Positions 1 through 12,156 are shown, counted from the first letter of the stretch. The stretch: 64,000 nucleotides of DNA from Coix lacryma-jobi var. lacryma-jobi (GCA_009763385.1 CM019831.1:16084080-16148079), one strand, 5' to 3'. Numbers and translations are program-made. Notes: a model not told the origin generated them from the sequence alone.

Positions 1-1758
1 TTGATAAGCAGGATGACCATGATAATGATGTTGCTGAGAATGATGTTCATGATGATGTTCAACAAACTCCTATTTTGCAGCTAGAGGAGGATTTACCTAT
101 TGCTCAACGCAAGTCAAAAAGGATAGTTGCACCTCCTAAATGTCTCATTGAAGAATGTAATTTGTCTTACTATGCTTTGAGTTGTGCTGAACAGGTGGAG
201 AATGTTCATGAGCCAGCAACCTATAAAGAAGTTGTTCGTTCTGGTGATAGTGAGAATTGGATTTCTGCTATGCATGATGAGATGCAGTCTCTTGAGAAGA
301 ACAGTACATGGGAAGTTGTACCTTTGCCTAAGAAGAAGAAGACTGTCAGCTGCAAGTGGATCTTCAAGAGAAAGGAGGCTAAGCGAGCCTCCAAAATATA
401 AGGCAAGGTTAGTTGCTAAATGCTATAGTCAAATTCCGGGTGTTGACTATAATGATGTGTTCTCTCCAGGGGTAAAACACAGTACAATTCGTACTTTCTT
501 TAGTATTGTTGCTTCACATGATCTTGAGCTTGAGCAGTTAGATGTGAAGACTGCGTTTTTGCATGGAGAGCTTGAGGAGGACATATACATGGACCAACCA
601 GAAGGGTTCATAGTGCCAGGCAAAGAAAAATATGTGTACAAGTTGAAGCGATCCTTGTATGGTTTGAAACAGTCCCCTCATCAGTGGAACAAGAGGTTTG
701 ATTCATTTATGTTGTCACACAGTTTTAAAAGATCTAAATTTGATAGCTGTGTTTACATCAAGCATGTTAATGGATCACCTATATATTTGTTGTTATATGT
801 TGATGATATGCTGATTGCTGCCAAGAGTAAGATTGAAATCACTAAGTTAAATAAGCTGTTGAGTAGTGAGTTTGATATGAAAGTTCTTGGTAGTGCTAAG
901 AAAATTCTTGGTATGGAAATTAGTAGAGGCAGAAAATCTGGTTTGCTATTTCTTAGTCAATAAAATTATATCGAGAAGGTTCTTCAGCGTTTCAACATGC
1001 AAAATGCTAAAGCTGTTAGTACCCCTATTGCACCTCACTTTAAGTTGTCAGCTGCTCAGTGTCCTAGTACAGATGCAGAGATTGAGTACATGTGAAGGGT
1101 TCCTTATTCTGGTGCTGTTGGGTTTTTGATGTATGCTATGGTTTGCTCTCGTCCAGATTTGTCATATGCTATGAGTCTTGTTAGTAGATATATGTCTAAT
1201 CCTGGCAAAGCACATTGGAGGGCAGTTCAGTGGATTTTCAGGTACCTCAGAGGCACAGCAGATTCTTGTTTAAAGTTTGGAAGAACTGATAAGAGTCTTA
1301 TTGGATATGTGGATTCTGATTATGCTGCTGATCTGGACAGGCGAAGATCACTTACTGGTTATGTGTTTACTGTTGGCAGTTGTGCTGTGAGTTGGAGGGC
1401 TAATTTACAGTCTGTTGTTGCTTTGTCTACTACTAAAGCAGAATATATGGCTATTTGTGAAGTGTGCAAAGAATTAATTTGGCTGAAAGGTTTGTATGCT
1501 GAGCTTTGTGGAGTTGGATCTTGCATAAGTTTGCATTGTGACAGTCAAAGTGCAATTTACCTCACTAAAGATCAGATGTTTCATGAGAGAACTAAGCACA
1601 TAGATATCAAGTATCATTTTGTGCGTGATGTGATTGTAGAAGGTAAGTTGAAGGTATGCAAGATTAGTAATCATGATAATCCTGCTGATATGATGACAAA
1701 GCATGTTCCTGTTGCTAAGTTTGAGTTGTGCTCAAGCTTAGTCGGTTTAATTGGATAG
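1..1758 (+). pseudogene. Ty1/copia pol fragment (reverse transcriptase and RNase H)
   Basis: This is the 3' half of a copia polyprotein, cut by the window edge. Visible motifs are the copia RT start (CKWIFKRK, then YKARLVAK), DVKTAFLHGELEE, the catalytic YVDD near 797-808, and the RNase H-like tail with ADLDRRRSLTGYV, LSTTKAEYMA and HDNPADMMTK. The frame is broken three times: a frameshift near 375-400, a TAA at 961-963 and a TGA at 1093-1095. Beyond those breaks it reads on to a stop at 1756-1758. Family knowledge: RT and RNase H copy the element's RNA into DNA inside virus-like particles. The breaks make this copy inactive. It is followed directly by a polypurine tract and an LTR, as expected for the 3' end. 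The C-terminal wording suggests a Tork/Tnt1-like lineage, which is inference. Confidence 0.93.
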
Positions 1759-1859
1759 TCCAAGAGATTATTGTTGGCACCAGTGGTTTTCTATCTTTAT
1801 TGTGTTCAGGATGATGGGTTGATTTATGATACAAGATGAATTTGTCTCAAGGTGGAGTT

Positions 1860-2106
1860 TGTTGGAATTGTTCCAAATTCACTTCAGGATATTGACCGGG
1901 CTTCAGACTTCGCTTCGCTCCAGCCCGTATTCTCTTGTAAGCCGCCATAGGCGTGTAACCAAAAAAACTCTTGAGATAGTGAGATTGTTGCCGACTGGTG
2001 CCCGTGGTTTTTCCCCTTCACATTGAAGGGGTTTTCCACGTAAATCGTGTGTCTTCTCTGTGTTTGGTTTTTCGTTTACTTCATATTCTATACGTCGTTC
2101 ATAACA
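1860..2106 (+). repeat. 3' LTR of the copia fragment
   Basis: A polypurine tract (AAGGTGGAG, about 1849-1857) sits just before TGTTGGAATTG, where the LTR starts. The sequence ends CATAACA at 2106, giving a TG...CA LTR of 247 bp. About 1999-2036 is a conserved-looking inverted repeat in which CCCCTTCA pairs with TGAAGGGG, inside GTGG...CCAC. The matching 5' LTR lies outside the window, so the boundary and target duplication cannot be confirmed. Confidence 0.75.
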
Positions 2107-2335
2107 GTTCAGTTGGTGAAACTTATGGTGAAAAGTTTTTGTACCACTTTCGTTGTTATTTGATAAACTTTATCTAAATATGGCCTAATCAAACTCAAAA
2201 AATTTGTCTCGACATGAACAGATTAAAAGTACAATTAGTTATTTTTTACCTATATTTAATACTCTATGCATACGTCTAAAGATTTGATGTGATGAATACT
2301 GCACAAAATATTTTAGGGAATTTTGGGAAGTGAAC
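2107..2335 (-). mobile_element. Diverged MITE, same family as 2695-2926
   Basis: Read on the minus strand this aligns by eye along its length with the MITE at 2695-2926. Shared pieces are CATCACATCGAATC-like sequence, TAATACTC(C)ATGCATG, AACTAATTG and GTCTCGACAT. One end is cut at the LTR, which suggests the copia element inserted into or beside it. Confidence 0.6.
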
Positions 2336-2691
2336 GAGACCATGGGCTAATGTGTCTGTCCGTGTTGCGCCACAGAGTCACGGGTGCTGCGCCACATGCC
2401 ACATGGTTGGCCGCCAGGCCTGTGGACTGACGTGCTTTATATGCTGTAGCCCTGTAGGTAGTACACTTGTCGTCGACATGTGAGAGTCCTCACGAGCATG
2501 CGAATGTGATGAGACGCTGACGGTTTGAGCAGACGACGGTGAAGAGAACAGAGCGGCAGCAACCACTGGCAAGTATAATAAGTCCTGGTCATTAGGCTGC
2601 GAGCTAATTTATGTTATCAAAATCTTGTGTAACAGTGAGAGAAATAAAGAAAGAGAATGAAGCGGACGCTTGAGCGAAAATGCTACTATTC
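2336..2691. other. No gene recognised
   Basis: Mixed sequence with no credible reading frame, RNA gene or repeat that I can identify. Confidence 0.5.
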
Positions 2692-2694
2692 TTA

Positions 2695-2926
2695 GGGCAT
2701 GTTTAGATCTCAAATATTTATAAGATTCTCCATCACATCGAATCTTTAGACGCATGCATGGAGTATTAAATGTAGTTAAAAAAATAACTAATTGCACAAT
2801 TTGTTTGTAAATGTCGAGACGAATCTTTTGAGTCTAGTTAGTCTATATTTGGATAAAGTTTATCAAATAACAATGAAAGTGCTACAGGAACTTTACACCC
2901 AAAATTCTTCCAAACTAAACACACCC
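2695..2926 (+). mobile_element. Tourist-like MITE (PIF/Harbinger type)
   Basis: The ends are imperfect terminal inverted repeats, GGGCATGTTTAGAT at the left and, read inward from the right, GGGTGTGTTTAGTT. The element is flanked by TTA on both sides (2692-2694 and 2927-2929). A TTA target duplication is characteristic of the PIF/Harbinger superfamily. It is 232 bp and non-coding, and would have to be moved by a transposase supplied elsewhere. Confidence 0.88.
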
Positions 2927-2929
2927 TTA

Positions 2930-5000
2930 GCAAGCCAGCCTATAATTATTAGTCAGCCTATAATTATTAAATATTTACAGCCGACCTCTTAGCCTGTTTA
3001 GTATACGCGTCGGCTTATGATCTCATATGCAGCGTGCTTGCAGTCAGCAGTGTTGCTATTAGCCTTGCTGTCATGGCCGTCGTCGCCGACTCGCCGTCGC
3101 CGTTGCCATCGCCGTCGCCGCTGTCCTGGGGCCACGACCACGAGCGTCTTACCGTGCGAATTTAATGTCTACCTACCTACCAGTCACTATCGGTTACTTA
3201 CCAGCCTACCTACCAGCCTTCCCAACAACCCCGGTTATTGAAAAGCACGAAAACAACCGGATTAACGAGCTAAGAAAATCCTGTTGTTCTCGGACCATCT
3301 AACAACCGGATTTCCTGAACCTCAATAAAAATAAAATGGTCTAAGGGTGTTCCTAGATTTTACTAGCTAGATCTGATTGGGAAAAAAAATATGAGAGAGT
3401 AGTCACTATCGACGAGCAAATGATCTATGTATTTCATATAGTCTAAGAATATGAGAGATGAACATGTGAATCTCAATTGCATAGTACGTAGGAAAAATAA
3501 AATAGTTTTTATTTTTGTCTCTCTTACCTCCACAATATCAGCTTACTATGTAGCTAGTATATCATTGGGGATGCACTAAATATAACATGGTTAGGTGTCA
3601 TAACCCTGACCCCACAGATACTCATGCACCTCTGTTATTTCATGTTTTTCCCAGAAAAAAAAATTAAAACAGTGGCAGCAGCATCGGCAACGATGCAGAG
3701 GCAAAGGCATCAGCCTCAGCGTCGTCGTTGTACTGGTGGGTTTCATTTCCCAGTTTCTAAAACTGTCATAACATCTTTGTAAATTTGGATTGAGAAATGA
3801 AACTGACTCTCTTAGTGGCGAGTTTCGTTTCATTGTTTCTAAGATAAACTGCAACAGTTAATGTGTGCATGATATTGTGATCCTATGTGCCATGGAAACT
3901 ATATAGCCATTTGAGACTAAACATAGCCACTTTGGTAGCTACTACAATATACCGTGTAATATATTAAATAGTTCGATATCATGATCGAGTGTACACGCAT
4001 ATACTAAAATAATTACATATTATTTAAAGGGATTATATTTTATACATCCGGAACTCGAGAAATATTTGGGTGACCAATCCAAAAAGTTCCAATATGTTTC
4101 ACCAAATATTACGACCCGACCTACATGTAAGCTACAAGTATCATGTTCGCGAGTACGCGATAGCAGGGGAGAAAAATTTCTGCATGCAAGCTGAGCAACA
4201 GAGCAAGTGTGTATGTACACGATCCGTGAAGTCCAACAAGCATACATCATTCTGTCACGTCTCGTCAAGTAGTACTCCAATGCGTATGTACTCCATCTAT
4301 CTCTTTTTTTAGATGTCACTAGGTAAACGTGTTTGTGAGCGAAACACGGTTTTCTAGTGATATTTATTTTGAGACGGATGGAGTAGGAAAGGAAAGGAGA
4401 GGACGCACGCATGCACGCTACGCAGCGGATCCGCGCGAGACCAAGAGATCGAAACTCGTCGCCCTCAACGCGAGTTTCATCGCGTTTCATCACCTAGGTA
4501 ACAGTGACGGCTGAGTTTCATCCCGATAAAACTCTTTTCTCCTCTCTCTCTCCTCATAAATATCTTGCCACGTAAGCAGATTTACTGAGATGTCATATCA
4601 TTTAATGAGAATGAAACTCCTGTAAAATCCCCATTGAGGATGGCCTAATTAAAACAACAGCGCAAGGGTGAGTGCCCCGGGCGGCTAGGGAGATGCAAGG
4701 CGCACGCAGCACGCGCACACGGTACATGGTAGTAGCCGGTGCGTGTGGAGATGCACGGTAAACAGTACATAAAGTTTCATCTTTATAGAACTTTTAGGAC
4801 AGTCCTAATGCAGAAACCACAGTAGTTTCTATAGATATTAAATGCACTGCCACACAAGCATTTTGCTAAGCTGGTATACTATTTATTGAAGAGAGAGGAA
4901 AAAAATGAAGAAACCGTGTCTAAAGAGGAAACTGTATCTTCACGTGCGTCGAGACAGAAGAAACGACTCGGAGTCGCGTTGGGAAAGCCTGCTTCGTTTC
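2930..5000. other. No gene recognised; MITE-like remnants
   Basis: I see no convincing exon. About 3345-3560, 4465-4645 and 4780-5000 look like decayed MITEs: AT-rich, with GTTTCAT-type repeated words and ends such as GATGGCCTAATT. I could not define both termini of any of them. Confidence 0.4.
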
Positions 5001-5002
5001 TA

Positions 5003-5239
5003 CTCTCTCCGTCTCAAAATGTTGTTCGTTTTCGGTTTCTATGTCACAAGTTTGACTCGATTTATAGAAAATACGTGTAATATTTATATCTTTAAATAAA
5101 TTTGTTAAAAAAACTAGATTCAAAGATCTTTCCGATGATACTAATTATGATACTAATCGATAATATTTATTATTTATAAAAATTGCCAGCATTTGTTTCT
5201 CGGGAAGCGAAAGCGACAGACATTTTGGGACGGAGGGAG
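5003..5239 (+). mobile_element. Stowaway-like MITE
   Basis: The left end CTCTCTCCGTCTCAAAAT and right end TTTTGGGACGGAGGGAG are inverted repeats of the classic CTCCCTCCGT type. TA flanks both sides (5001-5002 and 5240-5241), as expected for the Tc1/mariner superfamily. It is 237 bp and non-coding. Confidence 0.92.
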
Positions 5240-5296
5240 TACACCCGTTCTCCAGATCCCGTGCGGCAAGGCCCATCCACCGCCGTCGCTAAAATC

Positions 5297-6263
5297 TGTT
5301 AGAAGATTTGGGCTTGGCCAAATAAATATTCCAAATCAATCCCAAAGGCCCATCACACATGCATGGTATGGTGGGGGACTTTAGTCCCACATTGCTACTC
5401 CAGAAGGAGTGAGACCAACTTATATAGTTGAGCTATCTCCAACTGTTTGAAGCTATTGAGAAGAGGCGAAGGAAAAAACACACGCGCGCGCTCGCTCGCC
5501 TCGCCGGGCGGGGCCGGGCGTGGCGTGGCGTGGCGACTCGCGCAAGGGCGCACGACATGCGCGTGAATGGTCCGACCGAGACCTTGCGGGTGCGCGGCTT
5601 CCTTTTGCCACTCGATATTTTTGCATGCATGGAGAAAATTGCGCTGACCTGTTTTAGCAAGCAATTATTCTCGTATTAATGGTGATTGATTCGTCCACTA
5701 ATGGTAGGTTCAATCACATTAATACTGTGATTACGCGGTTGTCTCTTTCTAAAGATACAACTGTGGCGTGTGTATAAAAGAGGGACGAGACGTCGTCCTT
5801 TATACAACACATTCTCCTCCCCCTCTGCTCTAGTGCTGCGCTGCCGCAGTCAACCTCATCCCGCCGTCGACGTGCCATCGGTGCTGGGAGAGCAGGATCT
5901 CCGAAGCCTACGTCTCCTCGTGTCCCTGCACAGGGTAGGGGACGTATAAGGTTTTTGGGAAGCGCCGTCGCGACTGCTCGCTAGATGTCTTCTTCCCTCT
6001 ACGCCGACTTCGCCGGTCTTCATCGACGGTCTGCTTCGTCTTCTCTTGCGCTAGTTCTTAGTGCCGACAACCCCACTGTAAGCATGCCTTCGATCCTACT
6101 GTTCTTCTATTTCGTGTTGTTCATGTTACCAGCGATACATAGCCTGGATATGTCTCGGATTTTACTGCTAGTGGTAGATTATACATCTATGATGCATATT
6201 GTTTATCTTTTTCTAATTGTCGGAATTAATTTATGCATCACTAAATTGCTATTATTTTCAACA
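5297..6263 (+). repeat. 5' LTR of the copia element
   Basis: 967 bp, starting TGTTAGAAGATTT and ending TTTTCAACA. The same sequence recurs at 10694-11297 plus 13893-14256. The sequence straight after it is TTCCAAAAACC and lacks the usual plant copia primer-binding site TGGTATCAGAGC. Only 27 nt separate the LTR from the gag ATG, so the leader appears deleted. Confidence 0.93.
5773..5780 (+). promoter_or_regulatory. TATA box of the copia 5' LTR
   Basis: TATAAAAG lies in the right part of the LTR, in a GTGTATAAAAGAGGG context, and recurs at 11171-11178 in the 3' LTR. Transcription would be expected to start about 30 nt downstream, marking the U3/R boundary. Confidence 0.7.
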
Positions 6264-6290
6264 TTCCAAAAACCTTATAGGCATTTAGTG

Positions 6291-7511
6291 ATGGCTCGAT
6301 ATACTGATGCGATGAAACCGGAGAAATTCACTGGTGTGAATTTTAAAAGATGTCAGACGAGAGCCCAGTTGTGGCTCACGACTATGGGTGTATTTTGGGT
6401 CGTTAGTGATCCCCCGCACTACCTCTCGGATCTGAGAAAGAGGTGTAGGATTTCACTGCGGCTACGACGATTTTCGCCGGATGCGTTCTTAGCGTTCTCT
6501 CTGACGAGCTATGTGATGTTTATATGAACATCAAAAGTGTTGTTGAACTGTGGGAGGCACTTGAACATAAGTTCTTGGCCTCAGACGCTGGGCGCGAGCT
6601 GTACGTGATGGAGCAGTACCACGACTTTAAAATGGTTGATAACCGTTCTGTCGTGGAACAGGCTCATGAGTTCCAACTTATTGTGAGGGAACTCAAACAG
6701 CTTGGGCATGTCTTGCCTGATAAGTTTGTGGCGGGTGGTATTATTGCCAAGTTGCCTTCTTCATGGAGGAACTTTGCCACAACTCTGAAACATAAAAGAC
6801 AGAAAAATCTCCATTGAAGATTTGTTGGCTGGTCTTGATGTTGAAGAGAAGGCTCGGGCAAAGGATGCTCCACCAAGAGCACCTGAAGGGCAGTCCAGCG
6901 CCAACGTGATGCAGCACGCTAGTAAGAACAAGCAAAGGCCTAATCAGACTACTCAGTTCAAGAAGAAGAAGATGAACATGGACGAAGTTGTGTGCTTCGT
7001 TTGCGGTGAGACTGGGCACTTCGCCAAGAAGTGCAAGAACCGCAAAGGAAAGAAGAATCAACAAGGGCAGAAATCTGCCAACGTGACTATTGGTGATCCT
7101 AGCGGATCTGGGTACGGTAATTATTTACCGAGCGTTTTTTCTGTATGTCAATCTAATGATTGGTGGATAGATACAGGGGCCAATATTCATGTTTGTACTG
7201 ATATCTCTATGATTTCAACTTACCAGGACGCACGAGGTTCAACTGTCATGATGGGGAACAACTCGCATGCTACTGTTCTTGGTGTTGGTTCGGTCGATCT
7301 GAAGTTCACTTCGGGAAAGATCGTGCAGCTCAAGAACGTGCCGCATGCCCCCTCAATAAAGAAGAACCTCGTTAGTGGATCCCTCTTGTGTCGAGATGGA
7401 TTCAAACTGGTATTTGAGTCTAATAAAGTAGTCATTTCGAGGTATGGCCAATTCATTGGCAAAGGCTATGATAGCGGAGGCTTGTTCCGCTTTTCTCTTC
7501 GATTTTTGTAA
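6291..7511 (+). pseudogene. Copia gag and protease, frameshifted
   Basis: The ATG at 6291 begins a typical copia gag (MKPEKFTGVNF, RAQLWLTTM). The reading frame shifts near 6415, returns to a gag frame by 6524-6815 (VVELWEALEHKF...LPSSWRNF), and shifts again near 6815. The next frame carries a zinc knuckle, CFVCGETGHFAKKC (near 6990), and the protease active site WWIDTGANIH (Asp near 7169). The frame ends at 7511 and pol continues in a different frame. Gag would form the particle and the aspartic protease would cut the polyprotein. With at least three frame changes this copy cannot make either product. Confidence 0.92.
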
Positions 7512-10110
7512 TAAAGTGGTGAACCATATTTGTGATTCGAACAATTCAGTGGCTGATGTATGGCATTCACATTTGTGTCACATTAACTTTGGTTGTATGT
7601 CACATCTATCCAGTATGAATTTAATTCTGAATTTTTCGACTGTCAAAGGCTCTAAATGTCAAGCATGCGTGCAAGTGAAGAAACCTCGTAAGCCACACAA
7701 GGTTGTATACGAGAGGCGCACGACATTATTAGAGCTCATACATTCTGATCTCTATGAGATGAATGGTGTGTTGACAAAGGGAGGAAAAAGATATTTTATG
7801 ACTTTAATTGATGATGCAATAAAATATTGTTATGTGTTTCTTCTAAAAACTAAAGATGAGGCGTTAGATTGTTTTAAGACTTATAAAGCTGAGGTAGAAA
7901 ATCAATTAGAAAAGAAAATAAAACGTGTTAGGTCTGATCGTGGTGATGAATATTTTTCTAATGAGTTTGATATATTCTGCTCGGAGAATGGAATAATTCA
8001 TGAACGGACACCTCCATATTCACCTCAATCTAATGGGGTTGCCAAAAGAAAGAACTGGACGCTAATGGACTTGGTAAATGCCATGACAAAAGCATGGTGG
8101 GGGAAGACTGTTTTGACAGCATGTCATGTTCTGAACAGAGTTCCCACTAAAAATAGTGATGTGACTCCATATGAGGGATGGAAAGGAAGAAAACCTTCAC
8201 TACATTACTTGCGTACGTGGGGTTGTTTGGCAATGGTTAGCGTACGAATTAATAAGAAGCGCAAACTCGGACCTAAGACTGTTGATTGTGTTCTTTTGGG
8301 ATATGCGTACCACAGCACGGCGTATAAGTTTTTAGTGATAAAATCAGAAATGCCTGATATTTTAGTTGATACACTTATAAAGTCACGGGATGTTACTTTC
8401 TTTGAGAATATATTCCCGATGAAAGATGCTTATTCCTTGCCTAGTTCGTGAACTGAATTTACTCCTGAACCCATACCCATAATTGAACCAATTGTAAACC
8501 CACTTGGTAACGAAGAGGATGACAGTGTTGTAGCTCCTAGAAGGAGTAAGAGACAAAGGGTTGCAAAATCCTTTGGTAAAGACTTCACTGTCTACCTCGT
8601 GGATGATACACCCACTACCATTGCAGAGGCATATGCATCACCTGATGCAGATTATTGGAAGGATACAGTTCGTAGCGAGATGGACTCCATCATGACAAAT
8701 GGTACTTGGGAAGTGACAGATAAACCAGTGGGTTGTAAGCCAGTTGGCTGCAAGTGGGTATTTAAGAAAAAGCTCAGGCCTGACGGTACTATTGAAAAGT
8801 ACAAGGCGAGGCTTGTGGCTAAAGGTTACACACAAAAACAAGACGAGGATTTCTTTGATACCTACTCACCTGTTGCCAGATTAACTACAATCCGAGTGTT
8901 ATTATCCGTGGCTGCTTCTCATGGTCTTCTTGTCCATCAAATGGATGTGAAGACAGCTTTCCTTAATGGAGAGCTGGAGGAAGAAATTTATATGGAGCAG
9001 CCTGATGGATTTATAGCACAAGGACAATAGGGCAAGGTGTGCAGGTTACTCAAATCCTTGTATTGTCTAAAGCAGGCACCCAAACAGTGGCATGAGAAGT
9101 TTGATAATACTTTAACCTCTGCTGGGTTTGCTGTAAATGAGGCTGATACCTGTGTGTACTACCGTTATGGTGGGGGCAAAGGAGTAATCTTATACTTGTA
9201 TGTTGACGACATACTGATCTTTGGGGCAAGCATCGATGAGATTAATGATGTAAAATCATTCTTATCCCAAAATTTTGACATGAAGGATTTGGGGGAAGCT
9301 GATGTGATCCTTAATATTAAACTTAATAAGGGCGAGAATGGGATTACTCTTTTGCAGTCTCATTATGTGCAAAAGGTTTTGAGCCGCTTTGGCAATATGG
9401 ATAGCAAACCTTCTCCAACACCCTATGATCCTAGTCTAATTCTTTGAAAGAATCGGAGGCTAGGAAAGGATCAACTGAGATACTCCCAGATTATTGGCTC
9501 ATTGATGTATTTAGCTAGCGCAACCCACCCTGACATCTCATTTGTTGTAAGCAAGTTGAGTAGATTCACATCTAGTCCAGGAGATGATCATTGGCGCGGT
9601 ATTGATCTAGTAATGCGCTATCTAAAGGGTACAATGAGCTATGCGATTCACTATTCAGGGTACCTAGGTGTACTTGAAGGTTACAGTGATTCAAATTAGA
9701 TTACAAATGCTGATGAGCTAAAGGTCACTAGTGGATATATATTCACTTTAGGAGGTGGTGCCGTCTCTTGGAGATCTTGTAAGCAGACAATACTTACAAA
9801 ATCAACAATGGAGGCAGAGCTCGCAGCTCTGGACACAGCTTCTACTGAAGCTGAATGGTTGAGAGAACTGTTGATGGACTTACCTGTGGTTGAAAAACCA
9901 AATCCTGCTATTCTCATAAACTGTGATAACCAAACGGTTATTACGAAGGTGAAAAATAGACATGATAATGCGAAGTCCAACAAACATGTGAAACGTAGAC
10001 TGAAGTCTGTCAGGAAATTGAGAAACTCCGGAGTAATAGCTGTGGACTACATCCAGACAGCTAAGAACCTGGCAGATCCCTTTACCAAAAAAGACTATCA
10101 CGTACTGTGA
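7444..10110 (+). pseudogene. Copia pol: integrase, reverse transcriptase, RNase H, with four stops
   Basis: A single frame runs from the pre-integrase zinc motif (WHSHLCHINF, then CQAC) through the integrase core (HSDLY near 7741, RSDRG near 7935), the RT (YKARLVAKGYTQK, MDVKTAFLNGELEE, YVDD near 9199) and RNase H (LTKSTMEAELAAL, KHVKRR). In-frame stops interrupt it at 8449-8451, 9028-9030, 9445-9447 and 9697-9699. At 8044-8046 the motif normally containing the third catalytic acid of integrase (Glu, in GVAERKN in the family) reads GVAKRKN. The integrase would therefore be dead even without the stops. It belongs to the element at 5297-14256. Confidence 0.95.
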
Positions 10111-10681
10111 TTGATAATGCATCGAAGGAGATGGTACTGAGACCCATGTGAGTTAACCTCAGTAGTAACCCAGCCTATGTGATCGGAGATTCCATGAATT
10201 AGGACCTGGGAAAAACAAGCTGTTGGTTGACGGGAGAGTACATTTTTACTTAACCCACTCCGTTGGAGATGCAGTACTCTCATTTTTGTAAGGCAGGTTA
10301 ACTTTGTCTTAATGTGTTCTAAGGCTTCATAGCAAGATACTGTCCCACAGAGTATCTGTGTAAGAACATACCTATGTGAGCTTAACTGTTAGTCGCAGTT
10401 TGTGAGATTTGGGAACTCTCTAAGAAGCTTATGAAGTGAGATAGGAGTATGACTTATACGCTCCACTCGCGGGGTAGGCATATGGCAGCCTAGTATGAGT
10501 AAAGACGTCAAGTGAAGCTTGTTCGCATCAAACTGCCAATTCAAGGCCTAGTCCATTGTGCAGTTGTGGGTGAGCCAAGCTTGTCACTCTAGGTGGATGT
10601 TCAACCTTAACCGGTCTCCACTGAATAGCTGGTATATTAACAGTACTTTGGTATAAGGAGGATGAAGAGTGCCTCTGGGAT
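10111..10681. other. Copia 3' untranslated region
   Basis: Sequence between the last pol frame and the polypurine tract. I see no reading frame or repeat here. Confidence 0.6.
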
Positions 10682-10692
10682 CTGGTGGGGGA
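10682..10692 (+). promoter_or_regulatory. Polypurine tract of the copia element
   Basis: CTGGTGGGGGA lies directly before the 3' LTR start at 10694. This is the usual priming site for plus-strand DNA synthesis. Confidence 0.75.
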
Positions 10693-10693
10693 T

Positions 10694-11297
10694 TGTTAGA
10701 AGATTTGAGCTTGGCCCAAATAAATATTCGAAATAAATCCCAAAGGCCCATCACACATGCATGGTATGGTGGGGGACTTTAGTCCCACATTGCTACTCCA
10801 GAAGGAGTGAGGCCAACTTACATAGTTGAGCTATCTCCAACGGTTTGAAGCTATTGAGGAGAGGCAAAGGAAGAAACACACGCGCGCGCTCGCTCGCCTC
10901 GGCTCGCCGGGCGGAGCGGGGCGGGGCGTGGTGACTCGCGCAGGGGCGCACGACATGCGCGTGAATGGTCCGACCGAGACCTTGCGGGTGCGCGGCTTCC
11001 TTTTGCCACTTGATATTTTTGCATGCATGGAGAAAATTGCGTTGGCCTATTTTAGCAAGCAATTATTCTCGTATTAATGGTGATTGATTCGTCCACTAAT
11101 GGTAGGTTCAATCACATTAATACTGTGATTACGCGGTTGTCTCTTTCTAAAGATACAACTGCGGCGTGTGTATAAAAGAGGGACGAGACGTCGTCCTTTA
11201 TACAACACATTCTCCTCCTCCTCTGTCCTAGTGCTGCGCTGCCGCTGTCAACCCCATTCTGCCGCCGACGTGCCATCGGTGCCGGGAGAGCAGGATC
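10694..11297 (+). repeat. 3' LTR of the copia element, first part
   Basis: Matches the 5' LTR from its start to GAGCAGGATC. It is then interrupted at 11298 by a TG...CA element. The last five bases, GGATC (11293-11297), are the target duplication of that insertion. Confidence 0.93.
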
Positions 11298-11915
11298 TGA
11301 GAACATATATGATGAATGATTGACTTTGATGAGAAAGGTTTGAGGCTTTTCCCGGTTGAGTCTATTTATCGCTATGCGCTTATTGTTTATGACTAACCGG
11401 TGGCGTGAGTTGTGTTGTGTTTACCATGTTGGTGTGTGTGTGCAATATGTGTCTCTTGGCTGTGTTGATGTGCAGGTGTGGAGCTCGGAGACAGTGGTCT
11501 ATGGCGAGGTGAAGGTCAAGTAGAGACGTGTCGTGCCGACGGACCGGGAGCGGTGAAGGATGGGCGTGCCGTGCGGCGGACGTGCCATGCCGATGTACCC
11601 AGAGCGGTGAAGGGCGGACGTGAGGCTTGGACCGACGGACCGGAGGGCCAGAGGACCAGCTATGGTAGCTGGCACGTGGCATCGACGAGCGAGAGCACAT
11701 GGGATGTGCGATGCATCGGCCGAGTCGGGAGGAAGACGATGGCGTCGTGGCACTTGGCGGGAGGTCGGACACGGGCTTGCGTGCAGCGCAAGTGCCGTCG
11801 GCCGAGTCAAGGAGGATGGCGAAGGCGTTGTGCCCGGCGTGGAGGCTGGACATGCATCGGCATCGGTGCCAGTGGTCGGGGTGTGCGAACCACATCCCGT
11901 CTACGGTGCAGGTTC

Positions 11916-12156
11916 GGTAGCTGAGCCTCAAAAAGCTACCATCGACGGTTTCCAGGTTTGGGCCTCAAAACCTGGGGTGGCCGGTTTCTGAGTTTGGGCC
12001 TCAAAACTCGGCGAGGACGGTTTCCAGGTTTGGGCCTCAAAACCTGGGCTCACGGGTTTCCGAGTTTGGGCCTCAAAACTCGGGGTGGACGGTTTGCCAG
12101 GTTTGGGCCTCAAAACCTGGGTTGGCGGGTTTCCTGGTTTGGGCCTCAAAACCAGG
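11916..12156. repeat. 36-bp-period array of seven hairpins
   Basis: Seven inverted repeats start at 11916, 11952, 11988, 12024, 12060, 12097 and 12133, giving steps of 36, 36, 36, 36, 37 and 36. The loop is nearly constant, GGGCCTCA (GAGCCTCAAAA in the first). The arms differ but stay complementary: GGTAGCT/AGCTACC, CCAGGTTT/AAACCTGG, CTGAGTTT/AAACTCGG (one G-T wobble), CCGAGTTT/AAACTCGG and CCTGGTTT/AAACCAGG. Because 36 bp is 12 codons, both strands also read as 12-residue repeats. Confidence 0.93.

Noticed and set aside
3017..3241. Arg-rich 74-codon frame
   Set aside because: Driven by CGCCGT repeats. No start context, homology or splice support.
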